Numbered from the stretch's first letter, positions 9,685 through 17,788 are shown. The stretch is DNA of 64,000 nucleotides from Acidithiobacillus marinus (GCF_002847505.1 NZ_MXAV01000013.1:1-64000), one strand, 5' to 3'. The notes: generated by a model not told the origin, from the sequence alone. Numbers and translations: made by a program.

Positions 9685-11153
9685 GCTGGACCTCCCGGAA
9701 GCCTGCCTTCTTTCGGTAAACTGATTAACCCCAAGGCATTGGCGAGGTTAGCGAGTTGTACATAGGCCGTAGTAATGTCCTGAATGCGAGTTTGTTCAGC
9801 AGTAGTGAGTGTGGCCTGGGCGGTGAGCAGATTGAGCATGGTGGAAAGTCCTACCTTGTACTGGGCACGGATGGCAGCAAGAGAAGCCTGGGCACTTTTG
9901 ACGGCTAATTGGGCGGCGGCAGCAGCAGAGCGCGCCCCCATGACGGTCTGATAATCCTGATAGACGGTTAAGGCAATGCTTTGGGTCTCCTGGTTCAATG
10001 ACGCCCGGGCACTACGTTCCTGGCGACGCGCCTGTTGAATCTGATAGCTGTCATGAAAACCGGTAAACAACGGGACTTTGAGGCTGAAGCCAATAGCCCA
10101 GTTCTGGGAAGGCTCTAGTCCATTCTGAAAGCGTTTACCAGCGGACACCGATGCACTGAGCGTCGGCAGTCCCTGCGCCTGATCTTCCCGGAGCGTAGCA
10201 CGGCTGGCCAGAATCTGGGCGGCCGCAGCCTGGACTTCCGGATTGTACTGCGTGGAATGCTGGACCAAAGACGCAACGGAAGGAGTAATGTTTGGTGGCA
10301 AACGGTGGGTGTTCAATGGCACCAGCGGTATGGGGTTATTGGATGGCAAACCACAGCTTTCGGCCAGCGCTGCCTGATCCGAGCGGACAGTGGCCGAAGC
10401 GGAAATCCATTGGGCCCGGGCCTGGGCGAGGGCCGACTGCGCCTGTAACACATCGGCGATAGTTGCCATGCCGGCATGTTCTTTTAAACGCGCCGCATCC
10501 AGATTGGCCTTGTCTTCAGTGACGGTTTGCAAATAGGCGCGAACCAGAGCCTGTTCACCAATGAGTTGGTAATAATTTTGGGTAACGCTCAGAGCGACTT
10601 TGCTCAGCGCGCTGTTGTTATCGAAACCGGAAATGTACAACTGCGCGAGAGCGGCATCTTTTTTCGCAGCCCGCAGACCAAAATCCAGCAATACATAACT
10701 CAGGCTGAGGGTGGGGGAGTTGCTGTTGATAATGGGAATGCTGAAACCAGCGGAAGTATTACCCTGCGAGCGTGCGGTCGTGTCACTCAGCGAAATGCTG
10801 GGGAGCCAGGCGGACTCAGCAACCCCCAAAGCAGCGGCGGAAGCCTGTAGATTCTGGTAAGCCACCCGGGTTTGGGGATTGTGAGCCAGAGCATAATTGG
10901 TCAATGCCGCCAGACTCTGAGGCTTCACAAAGGTATGGGTTCCCGGCAGGACGGCCTTGGGCAATTGCAGATGTCGGTCCTGCCAAGACTGTCCCAGCGG
11001 TGTCTTGACCCAGTCCTGGGTATCAAAGGGGTCGTGGATCAGCATATCGAGGGGCGCGGCCCAGGCTGTTTGACTACCCAGGAGCATCCACAGCAGAGCC
11101 CAGACTGAGAAGACCCTGAAGCAAAATTCCGAGCTATTCAACTTGATGCACAT
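9681..11153 (-). CDS. TolC-family outer-membrane efflux protein
   Basis: 490 residues from the ATG at 11153, five bases after the stop of yhaV. A longer frame from 11180 would run into yhaV. The signal peptide ends near AWA-APLDM. Two repeats of the outer-membrane-efflux-protein fold can be followed: long Ala/Gln-rich helices such as LQASAAALGVAESAWLPSISL and LNLLTAQATLTTAEQTRIQD, plus barrel strands such as LSLSYVLLDFGLRAA. This supports a trimeric TolC-like exit duct for the RND pump encoded downstream. It is the first gene of the efflux operon, and no separate promoter is visible between it and the toxin gene. Confidence 0.9.
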   Translation of the reverse strand: MCIKLNSSEFCFRVFSVWALLWMLLGSQTAWAAPLDMLIHDPFDTQDWVKTPLGQSWQDRHLQLPKAVLPGTHTFVKPQSLAALTNYALAHNPQTRVAYQNLQASAAALGVAESAWLPSISLSDTTARSQGNTSAGFSIPIINSNSPTLSLSYVLLDFGLRAAKKDAALAQLYISGFDNNSALSKVALSVTQNYYQLIGEQALVRAYLQTVTEDKANLDAARLKEHAGMATIADVLQAQSALAQARAQWISASATVRSDQAALAESCGLPSNNPIPLVPLNTHRLPPNITPSVASLVQHSTQYNPEVQAAAAQILASRATLREDQAQGLPTLSASVSAGKRFQNGLEPSQNWAIGFSLKVPLFTGFHDSYQIQQARRQERSARASLNQETQSIALTVYQDYQTVMGARSAAAAAQLAVKSAQASLAAIRAQYKVGLSTMLNLLTAQATLTTAEQTRIQDITTAYVQLANLANALGLISLPKEGRLPGGPA

Positions 11154-11158
11154 TTCGA

Positions 11159-11620
11159 TCAACGTTCCTTTGTTGCCCATTCGGTCTGGCTCGCTGCCAC
11201 CAGCGCTGTCCAGTCATCGGGCGGGTTGCCGCGTCCGAGCATCTTCTTGAACTGCGCATAGGGATCGGATTTGCTACCCGCCGACCGCAGCGTCTGCTCA
11301 TCGTTGATCCAAGCGAATACGATCGCCTTCGCCTTGGCATCGTAGCGGAAGAACAGACGGAACCGCCGTCCGATCTTCGCGCGCCGCCAGTGGCGATACG
11401 TCGGCCCCAGGGTGTTGCCCTGGCGGTATTCGTCTCGCGAAGGATCGCTGGGCACGACCTCCAGGATCAACTGGCTCAAGGCCCGAAACAGCTTGACGTT
11501 GGCGTTGCTCTCGAACCCTTGCGGGTCGTTCTGTTTGGCCCGCTCTGCAGCAATCTGCAGCTTGCGCAACTGCCCGATCACGCCCTCGTGAAACAAGAGC
11601 GTCCAGCCGTGCCGCTGCAT
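11159..11620 (-). CDS. yhaV: YhaV-type ribosome-dependent RNase toxin of a type II toxin-antitoxin system
   Basis: 153 residues, the normal YhaV length. The whole sequence has the family pattern: WTLLFHEGVIGQL at the N-terminus, then EYRQGNTLGPTYRHWRRAKIG, RFRLFFRYDAKAKAIVFAWIND and the KSDPYAQFKKML end. YhaV is known as an mRNA-cleaving toxin neutralised by PrlF. The start codon overlaps the antitoxin stop by one base (TGATG), giving tight coupling. The gene is clearly more GC-rich than the efflux genes that follow, consistent with separate acquisition. Confidence 0.93.
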   Translation of the reverse strand: MQRHGWTLLFHEGVIGQLRKLQIAAERAKQNDPQGFESNANVKLFRALSQLILEVVPSDPSRDEYRQGNTLGPTYRHWRRAKIGRRFRLFFRYDAKAKAIVFAWINDEQTLRSAGSKSDPYAQFKKMLGRGNPPDDWTALVAASQTEWATKER

Positions 11621-11937
11621 CAGAGCGCTACCTTGCCGTCGATGTCTTCATCGAGATCGATCGCGTGGCCGGCGTTCACCAGCATGGCCCGGACCAGATC
11701 GTCCGGCAGGGACCGAACGCGCTGGCCGGTCCGGATGTCGGCCTCCAGCAGACCCAGAAAGGCCTCGATGTCCGGGTCTTGATGTTCGGTGTCCGCACGG
11801 GTCACGATGACTTGGCCTTTGCGCAGGTCGAAGGCCACTTTTCCGCCGGCGTCCACGCCCAGCGCCTGCCGGATGGGTTTGGGTAGGGTGATCTGACCTT
11901 TGGAGGTCAGTGTGGCGACTTCATGGATTTCAGGCAT
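11620..11937 (-). CDS. prlF: PrlF (SohA) antitoxin, AbrB/SpoVT-type DNA-binding protein
   Basis: 105 residues. The N-terminal half is a swapped-hairpin AbrB-type domain (ATLTSKGQITLPKPIRQALGV, split: ATLTSKGQITLP then KPIRQALGV), and the C-terminal half matches the PrlF tail that binds YhaV (DPDIEAFLGLLEADI, GQRVRSLPDDLV). PrlF represses its own operon. Here a perfect palindrome lies between the -35 and -10 of the only promoter-like sequence upstream. RBS GGGAGGA precedes the ATG. Confidence 0.93.
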   Translation of the reverse strand: MPEIHEVATLTSKGQITLPKPIRQALGVDAGGKVAFDLRKGQVIVTRADTEHQDPDIEAFLGLLEADIRTGQRVRSLPDDLVRAMLVNAGHAIDLDEDIDGKVAL

Positions 11938-11966
11938 GGGGCAGTCCTCCCGATGAAAATGTCCCT

Positions 11967-11995
11967 ATAGTAAGGAATTTTCCTTACCTAATCAA
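11967..11995 (-). promoter_or_regulatory. prlF-yhaV promoter with embedded palindromic operator
   Basis: On the minus strand TTGATT (11990-11995) and TACTAT (11967-11972) are spaced by 17 bases. The perfect palindrome GTAAGGAATTTTCCTTAC (11970-11987) fills the spacer, so a bound repressor would block RNA polymerase. PrlF/YhaV autoregulation is the obvious inference. Confidence 0.7.
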
Positions 11996-12026
11996 TTCAC
12001 CTGGGCAGGATTTCGGCGTCGGCCAA

Positions 12027-12143
12027 CTATATAGCCCTCAGACCCGTTTCCGACAGCCCCCAGAGTGCCTGTACGTCCTCGTAGGTTTTCAGGTAAACCC
12101 CCTCGTATTGGACACTCCGTCAGAGGCACTCCACAAAGATATT
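12027..12143 (-). pseudogene. Decayed C-terminal fragment of an IS3-family transposase
   Basis: Reading the minus strand gives NIFVEC-L-stop-RSVQYEGVYLKTYEDV, which closely follows the IS3-family OrfB pattern '(D)N.F.ERLWRS.KYEEVYL..Y' around its catalytic Glu. An in-frame TGA (12120-12122) stands where the conserved Trp is expected, and the frame ends at a TAG at 12027. No terminal repeats remain. The scrap marks past insertion activity beside the toxin-antitoxin pair. Confidence 0.6.
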
Positions 12144-12198
12144 GGAGAATGGCAATGTCAGGCATGGTCCCGCTCCACTTTTGTGGTCTGTGACTCTG

Positions 12199-13320
12199 TC
12201 ATGACGGGCACTTCCGTAAACGGATCGAACCCGTGCCACTATGTAGCTGGATGTTTATGCTATTAGCCACCGGCCCAAACTGATATCGACGCCCATCAAC
12301 GGCACTCGGAGCAAAGGGATGCTCGGCATCAAAGCCGCCGGTAGCAGTGACGGCAAGGCCACTGAGGGCGGGTTTGCCGGCAAAACAGAGAGCGATGTTG
12401 CCGGTACCGGTGTGGGCAGAGAAACTGTCGCCCGGAGACACTGCCAGCGCATGGATCTGGATGTTTCCCGTGCCGGTATGGATTTCAAAATGCTGCGTGC
12501 TCCCCTGCCAATATACCGTCCCCGTGCCGGACTGAATGTTTGTCCGCTGGCCAGAATGCTGGCTTGCCAGCACCTTCCCCGTACCGGCATCCAGGGTCAT
12601 TTCCGGCGTGGAGGAATCGATCTGAATTTGTCCCGTTCCGTCTTTTACTGTCAGCGGATTCCTCGCCTTGGGGTTGTGAAAGAGAAACTCCCCTGTGCCC
12701 AGTTTGGCGACAATGGGAAGATACTCAGGCAAAGCTATCTGCAGCTTCGCCTGTACCTGAGAATGGTGGAGCGAGGGTAGAGGAATCCACGGATCACCAT
12801 GAAAGAGCCAAGCCCACAACCTATGGAAAAACTGCGGGGCGTTGGTGAAATTCTGGACGAAATTCTTATCCTCCCGGTCAGCGGAGGAACGGATGCTAAT
12901 CACTTGCCCCGACTGGATGATTGATACGCTTGCTTCCTTGAGCAGCTGCTGTTTCTGGGCCGCGTCTTTAGCATTTCCCCAGATGCTTGTCCGTATATGC
13001 AGCTCATTTCCTGGGGTGACGACAATCGTACAGTTCTGAGAGGGTAGTTGCAGATCCAGGCGCTGCCCAGGCTGGGTCACCAGATTCTGCTCTTGAGTCT
13101 CTTGGAACGTCGCGGCTCTTGCGAGACCAGGAAGGAGACAAGCGGTGAAAAGCAGCAGAACAAATGGCAATAACCTGATTATGTGCGTGTTCTCCCGGTG
13201 AAACGGCCCCTGCAGCGAATGATTTGCAACGACGTTGGCCCGCGCTTTCTGGTTTTCTGGCGAAGGACCACAAGAACGCAAAGGATTCACCCCAAGCGTT
13301 GAATTTCGCATACTCATCAC
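12199..13320 (-). CDS. Exported GTG-repeat beta-helix-like protein (DUF4097-like putative adhesin)
   Basis: 373 residues as read from the ATG at 13320, which overlaps the phospholipase stop by four bases (ATGA). A hydrophobic segment at about residues 47-69 (IIRLLPFVLLLFTACLLPGLARA) looks like a signal peptide with an unusually long N-terminal extension, so the true start may be a non-ATG codon downstream. The C-terminal half has a short repeat about every 17-25 residues: GTGEF, GTGQI, GTGKV, GTGTV, GTGNI, GTGNI, GTGSI. This is the signature of stacked beta-strands as in DUF4097-type putative adhesins. It is the third gene of the Sel1-phospholipase operon, so it probably belongs to the phosphate response. 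Function is unknown. Confidence 0.75.
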   Translation of the reverse strand: MMSMRNSTLGVNPLRSCGPSPENQKARANVVANHSLQGPFHRENTHIIRLLPFVLLLFTACLLPGLARAATFQETQEQNLVTQPGQRLDLQLPSQNCTIVVTPGNELHIRTSIWGNAKDAAQKQQLLKEASVSIIQSGQVISIRSSADREDKNFVQNFTNAPQFFHRLWAWLFHGDPWIPLPSLHHSQVQAKLQIALPEYLPIVAKLGTGEFLFHNPKARNPLTVKDGTGQIQIDSSTPEMTLDAGTGKVLASQHSGQRTNIQSGTGTVYWQGSTQHFEIHTGTGNIQIHALAVSPGDSFSAHTGTGNIALCFAGKPALSGLAVTATGGFDAEHPFAPSAVDGRRYQFGPVANSINIQLHSGTGSIRLRKCPS

Positions 13321-15368
13321 GCCAGTACCGGCGCCGTATTAGCCGGATCAGACCAGCTCTCGGCCCCGGTTTCCACATGCCCGGCCAGGCGCCAGCGGTG
13401 GCTTGCGCTGCGGATTTCCAGGTCGTACCAGTGATGGCTTTGGGTGATGGGCCAGGAAATTTCCCGGCTTTCTGCTGGACCCAGCTCCAGGGCCCGCATT
13501 TCCCGGCCATAGGCCTGGTCGCTGATCTCGATGCGCTGCTTGTCGCCGCTGCCGTTGTGCAGATGCAGGCGCAGGCTGCCGTCCTTCTCGCCCCAAGCCT
13601 CCACTTGCAGGGTAGATGCACCTGTGCCGCTGAGGGTCCGCAGGAAACTATCGGGACCAATGACCGTCAGAGCCAGATCCTGATCCTTGGGTAAAGGGAT
13701 CTCATCTTCCAGGCGACTGGCGGGACCGGCGGTGTAATGATGAGGAAGATGGTGGCTGCCGTCCCAGTAAGCCGTGCACACCACGCCGATGGGGGCGGGA
13801 TTGTGGAGATGGACTTTCACGCCGGTGGCGGTGGCTTCCAGACGCAGGCGGGTGTCGTAGGCCAGGGGCCGACGTCGGCGTAGCCCCGCTTCCTGGGGGA
13901 TGATGGCCAGTTCCTGCTCATGGGGCACTTCGGGCGCGGGCAGGGTCGATTCGTGGTGGACGGTGGCCACATAGCTGGCGGTGCTGGGCAGGGAGACAAA
14001 ACGCTCATCGGGTCGCGAGAAGTCGAAGGCAGAAGTCAGGTCTCCACAAACCGCCCGCCGCCAGGGGGTGATGTTGGGTTCACTGACCCCGAAGCGTTTT
14101 TCGATAAAGCGGATCACCGAAGTATGATCGAAGACTTCCGAGCACACATAGCCGCCCTTGCTCCAGGGCGAAATGGTCATCATGGGCGCGCGGGGTCCGA
14201 GCCCATAGGGCAGCTGGTCCGCACTGTAAAGTGTCGGCCAGTTCGGATTGATGCGATTGTGGATCTCCCCTTCGGTGCTGACGGTGCTTTTGCCGGGCCG
14301 CACCGGAGTGGGTGGCTGGGGCGGCGGCACATGATCAAAAAAGCCGTCGTTTTCGTCGTAATCCAGGAGGAGGGTGGTTTTGCCCCACACGGCAGGATTG
14401 CTGGTCAGGGCATCCAACACCCGGGCGATGTAAATGGCCCCGTATGCTGGTGGATAGGAGGGGTGCTCCGAATAACCGGCCGGTACCACAATCCACGATA
14501 CATGGGGCAGGCGATTGTGAAGCACATCGTCACGCAGGGCGGCCACACCACCGGGGCGCCGCGCCCGCTGGGCCAGCGGTGAACTGTCGGGAATATCGGT
14601 GAATGACTGAAAATACAGCAGGGCATTTTCGCCAAAATTGCCGGTCATGGGGTTTTTGTCCACCTCGTGCAGACCCTCCTGGTAGACCCGCCAGGAGATG
14701 CCCGCCTTCTGCAGACGTTCGGCATAAGTCGGCCAGGTGAAGGGCTTTACGCCCTTGGTCCAGAGATGGGTGTCGTCATCGATGTAGGGTCCGCCATGCT
14801 CTCCCTCAGGATCAATGGAGCCCGTAAAGAGCATACAGCGATTGGGGCAGGTCGGTCCGGCGAGAGAGGTGAAATAATGATCACAAATGGTGAAATGATC
14901 AGCCAGGGCATAATGGAAAGGAATATCCTGACGCTGAAAATAACCCATGGTCATATCGGTTTTATTGAGCGGCCAGGCATTCATCAAACCACCAGCGATG
15001 GCGCCATGCTGGGAGGCCCAGCTGTGATCGAGGTCCTGCAGGAACTGGGCGGAAGTCTTTTGGGTATTGAAATGAAAAGGTAGAATCGACCGGGTTGGGT
15101 CATCCATGCGGCCCTGAAACCAGATGGGTTTGCCATCGGGCAATTTCAGGGGAAAGCGATCGTTATAACCGCGCACCCCGCTCAAATGACCAAAATAGTG
15201 ATCAAAAGAGCGATTTTCCTGCATGAAGACCACAATGTGTTCCACGTCTTCCAGGGTGCCGGAGCGCCCCAGCGCGGGCAGCATGGCCGCCCGCGCTACG
15301 GAACTGCCGAGAAAGGCCGTGACACCGGCACCAGCCCCCAGACTTTTCAAAAAATCACGACGTCGCAT
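13317..15368 (-). CDS. Tat-exported phospholipase C (phosphocholine-specific type, phosphoesterase family)
   Basis: 683 residues from the ATG at 15368; a frame extending to 15644 lacks support and runs into the Sel1 gene. The N-terminus is a twin-arginine signal (MRRRDFLKSLGAGAG...SVARA), so the enzyme is exported folded. The phosphoesterase domain carries the family landmarks VVFMQENRSFDHYFG, GPTCPNRCMLFTGS, DYDENDGFFDHVPPP and FDHTSVIRFIEKRFG. After about residue 470 two short beta-rich C-terminal domains (PF05506 type) follow. Members hydrolyse phosphatidylcholine and related lipids outside the cytoplasm and are commonly induced by phosphate limitation. The operon promoter here carries Pho-box-like repeats. 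Exact head-group preference cannot be read from sequence. Confidence 0.9.
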   Translation of the reverse strand: MRRRDFLKSLGAGAGVTAFLGSSVARAAMLPALGRSGTLEDVEHIVVFMQENRSFDHYFGHLSGVRGYNDRFPLKLPDGKPIWFQGRMDDPTRSILPFHFNTQKTSAQFLQDLDHSWASQHGAIAGGLMNAWPLNKTDMTMGYFQRQDIPFHYALADHFTICDHYFTSLAGPTCPNRCMLFTGSIDPEGEHGGPYIDDDTHLWTKGVKPFTWPTYAERLQKAGISWRVYQEGLHEVDKNPMTGNFGENALLYFQSFTDIPDSSPLAQRARRPGGVAALRDDVLHNRLPHVSWIVVPAGYSEHPSYPPAYGAIYIARVLDALTSNPAVWGKTTLLLDYDENDGFFDHVPPPQPPTPVRPGKSTVSTEGEIHNRINPNWPTLYSADQLPYGLGPRAPMMTISPWSKGGYVCSEVFDHTSVIRFIEKRFGVSEPNITPWRRAVCGDLTSAFDFSRPDERFVSLPSTASYVATVHHESTLPAPEVPHEQELAIIPQEAGLRRRRPLAYDTRLRLEATATGVKVHLHNPAPIGVVCTAYWDGSHHLPHHYTAGPASRLEDEIPLPKDQDLALTVIGPDSFLRTLSGTGASTLQVEAWGEKDGSLRLHLHNGSGDKQRIEISDQAYGREMRALELGPAESREISWPITQSHHWYDLEIRSASHRWRLAGHVETGAESWSDPANTAPVLA

Positions 15369-16131
15369 GGGTTTTCTCCTCGATGTGCTGCAGGGCGGTG
15401 GCGGCGGGCGGGTAATGCCATAGCAGTGCTTGCTGGAAAAAAATCCGAGCCTGAGCCGGGTTTTTCGTTTCCCCATAGCCATGCCAGGCCGCCAGTCCCA
15501 GATCATAGGCGGCTGCGCCCACCTTCTCTGCATAAAGTTGCTGTAAGAGGGTTCGGCTGCGACCTTGATACCAGTCTGCTTTTTCCAGATTTTTGGGCAT
15601 GAGCCTACCCTCGGCGTAAGTCTTGCCCAGCCAGAAATCGGCATTGGCTACCTGTGGCACCATCAGGCCCTGGCGGAACCAGAATGCCGCCCGTTGCGGG
15701 CTGCGACCCACGCCCCAGCCATTGAGATAGGCATTGGCTACTTGCCGCTGGGCAAAACGGTCGCCGGCCTCGGCAGCCTGCAAATACCAGTGGAAGGCCT
15801 CATTAGAATTGGCCTGCACTCCTAATCCGGCCTGATACAGGTGTCCCAGGGTGTCCGCCGCCCAGAAATCATCATGGTCTGCAGCGGCCTTTTTGAGGAG
15901 CGGCACTGCCTGGGCGTAGGCATCGTGATTCAGCAATTGCAGGATAGGTGCATCTGCTTTGCGAATGGCCCGGGCATGATTCAGATAGGCATCCGCAAGT
16001 GCGCCAGGATTGGCGGGATTACTCATGCCCATTGTTGCCGGGGAACTTTCGGAAGCAAGGCTGCAGGTAAAGGGAAAGAGAGATAGCAGGAGACTGGCTG
16101 CGCAAAGCGTAATTTTTTTGATTTGCATCAT
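15355..16131 (-). CDS. Exported Sel1-repeat protein
   Basis: 258 residues from the ATG at 16131 (ATGATG); an upstream ATG at 16176 would add 15 residues ahead of the signal peptide (MMQIKKITLCAASLLLSL...SLA). At least four Sel1-like helical repeats are visible: AADTLGHLYQAGLGVQANSNEAFHWY, AQRQVANAYLNGWGVGRSPQRAAFWF, NADFWLGKTYAEGR and AAYDLGLAAWHGYGETKNPAQARIFF (each is a separate repeat; listed by its first 20 or fewer conserved positions A-x-x-x-L-G-x-x-Y-x-x-G). Sel1 proteins are periplasmic protein-protein adaptors. It overlaps the phospholipase start by 14 bases and leads the operon, so it may assist export or activity of the phospholipase; that is inference. Confidence 0.85.
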   Translation of the reverse strand: MMQIKKITLCAASLLLSLFPFTCSLASESSPATMGMSNPANPGALADAYLNHARAIRKADAPILQLLNHDAYAQAVPLLKKAAADHDDFWAADTLGHLYQAGLGVQANSNEAFHWYLQAAEAGDRFAQRQVANAYLNGWGVGRSPQRAAFWFRQGLMVPQVANADFWLGKTYAEGRLMPKNLEKADWYQGRSRTLLQQLYAEKVGAAAYDLGLAAWHGYGETKNPAQARIFFQQALLWHYPPAATALQHIEEKTHATS

Positions 16132-16197
16132 AAATCCACTTTTCGATGTAAGTTCAGCATGAAATGAAATTTTCAAAGCCTAAACTAACATACTATT

Positions 16198-16226
16198 GTT
16201 ACAGTATTGTGAAGGTTTTATGACAA
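16198..16226 (-). promoter_or_regulatory. PhoB-box-like tandem repeat ahead of the Sel1-phospholipase operon
   Basis: On the minus strand three 7-mers follow at exact 11-base steps: TTGTCAT (16226-16220), CCTTCAC (16215-16209) and CTGTAAC (16204-16198), each separated by four A/T bases. This is the Pho-box layout (CTGTCAT-N4 repeats). A TAGTAT -10 candidate lies at 16190-16195. Confidence 0.6.
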
Positions 16227-16310
16227 AAATATGATATTTTCTGGTTCGTTTTTTGCTTGCGGTTATTGGAATCCGCCTTGTTATTGGGCAACAACCATGA
16301 AAGTTTCTCC

Positions 16311-16328
16311 TTGTCATAAAAGTGTCAT
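16311..16328 (+). promoter_or_regulatory. PhoB-box-like repeat ahead of the MFS transporter gene
   Basis: TTGTCAT (16311-16317), AAAA, GTGTCAT (16322-16328): two 7-mers each one base from CTGTCAT at 11-base spacing, on the coding strand 37-46 bases ahead of the start codons. The -10 is weak (TTAAGG region near 16338). Confidence 0.65.
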
Positions 16329-16364
16329 GTTTGCGTGTTAAGGTGAGGACTTTACAGCGGCCTT

Positions 16365-17768
16365 GTGACGATAATGATGAATACCCTGTTGAATGTTATT
16401 GACGAAGAACAGAAAGTAAATAAGCGCCATCGCCGGATTCTCTGGGCTTCGGGGCTGGGTATTTTTCTGGATGGTTATGATTTGAGCATCATGGCTATTG
16501 TGTTGATTCTGCTCAAACCGCAATGGCATCTAGGGCCGACCCTGCTGGGATTGCTGGGTACGGCAGCCCTGGTGGGGGCGCTCATCGGCGGCCTTTTCGG
16601 AGGTATCATCGCTGACCGTTATGGCCGCAAAACTGTTTATCTCATCGATATTGCGGCTTTCTTTTTCGCTGCACTGCTGTCGGGCTTTGCCTGGGATATC
16701 ACCTCCCTGGTCATTCTGCGTTTCATACTGGGGTTGGGTGTCGGAGCAGATTATCCCCTGAGTTCCACGTACATTGCCGAGTTTATGCCCAAAAACAAGC
16801 GTGGTTCGGCCATGACCTGGATTTTCGGGTTGTGGATGGGCGGCGCGCTGGTTTCCAGTTTGGTGGGTCTGGCCTTGCTGCATACCGGTCCTGAAGCCTG
16901 GCGCTGGATGCTTGCTTCCGGTGCCCTACCGGCGGTACTGGTCCTCTGGCTGCGGCGCAGTTTGCCGGAGTCGCCGCGCTGGTATATCTATCGAGGTCGC
17001 TTGCAGGAAGCAGCGGAGGTATTACGCTGGCTGGTACCGGACGTCAGTGCGCAGGAGCGGGAACGTCTGGTTCAGGAAACGGCCACCAGCATGCAGGCCA
17101 GCCGAAATGTCTCCTGGACCATGCTCTTCAGCAAGCCTTATTTACGCCGGACCATTTATGCCTGTGTACCCTGGTTCATGATGGATGTCATGGGTTATGC
17201 CCTGGGTATTTTTCTGCCTTTCATGCTCATGCACATGGGACTGAAGACTCCGGAGCAAGCCATCATCGGTAACAGCTTTTTTACCGCCAGCTTTGTGCTC
17301 GGTTGGATTCCACTGGCATTGCTGATTGACCGGGTGGGTCGGCGGCGGGCCCAGATCTGGGGTTTTCTGGGTGATGCCCTCAGTTTGGGACTGGTGGGAT
17401 TATTCGCGCTTTCCGGCGAGCCCCCTTTTGCCATTGTCGCTGCAGGTCTCATCATCTGGCAGATTGCCAATAGCTTTGGGCCTGGGAATACCACCTGGAT
17501 TATTCCCACCGAGTTGTATCCCACGGAATTGCGGGCGACGGGGCATGGTTTTGCTACCGCCTTCAGTCGTTTTGGAGGAGTAGTGAGTGTGTTTTTCCTG
17601 CCGAACTTGCAGGCGACACTGGGTAATGGTGGATTGCTGCTGGTGCTGGCGGGGGCCGGGCTGATCGGCGTACTGACCACCTGGTGGCTGGGCTCGGAGA
17701 TGGCTGGCCAAGCCCTGCCGGAACTGCTGGATGCTACAAGTGGCTCCAGTGGTCAGCGCGCTGCCTGA
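16365..17768 (+). CDS. MFS transporter, probable inorganic phosphate:proton symporter
   Basis: About 463-467 residues with twelve hydrophobic helices. The start may be the GTG at 16365 or the ATGs at 16374/16377. Sugar/phosphate-symporter motifs are present: GxxxDRYGRK after TM2 (GGIIADRYGRKTVY), the PHS-like GVGADYPLSSTYIAEF in TM4, PESPRWY after TM6, DRVGRRRAQ, and PTELYPTELRATGHGF late in the protein. The GADYPLSS motif matches Pho84-type phosphate symporters ('GGDYPLS'), and the Pho-box-like promoter supports phosphate or a phosphate ester as substrate. An aromatic-acid or sugar substrate cannot be excluded. It is divergent from the phospholipase operon and shares its 190-base control region. 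Confidence 0.8.
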   Translation: MTIMMNTLLNVIDEEQKVNKRHRRILWASGLGIFLDGYDLSIMAIVLILLKPQWHLGPTLLGLLGTAALVGALIGGLFGGIIADRYGRKTVYLIDIAAFFFAALLSGFAWDITSLVILRFILGLGVGADYPLSSTYIAEFMPKNKRGSAMTWIFGLWMGGALVSSLVGLALLHTGPEAWRWMLASGALPAVLVLWLRRSLPESPRWYIYRGRLQEAAEVLRWLVPDVSAQERERLVQETATSMQASRNVSWTMLFSKPYLRRTIYACVPWFMMDVMGYALGIFLPFMLMHMGLKTPEQAIIGNSFFTASFVLGWIPLALLIDRVGRRRAQIWGFLGDALSLGLVGLFALSGEPPFAIVAAGLIIWQIANSFGPGNTTWIIPTELYPTELRATGHGFATAFSRFGGVVSVFFLPNLQATLGNGGLLLVLAGAGLIGVLTTWWLGSEMAGQALPELLDATSGSSGQRAA

Positions 17769-17788
17769 GAGTCCGCTGGATACGGTTC

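Noticed and set aside
12215..12250. tRNA-like T-arm (GGTTCGATCC on the minus strand)
   Set aside because: It falls in the last codons of the GTG-repeat protein gene (GTGSIRLR), and no acceptor, D or anticodon stem can be formed around it.
13317..15644. Extended 775-residue form of the phospholipase C
   Set aside because: The added 92 residues lie inside the Sel1 gene in another frame, and the Tat signal begins at the ATG at 15368.
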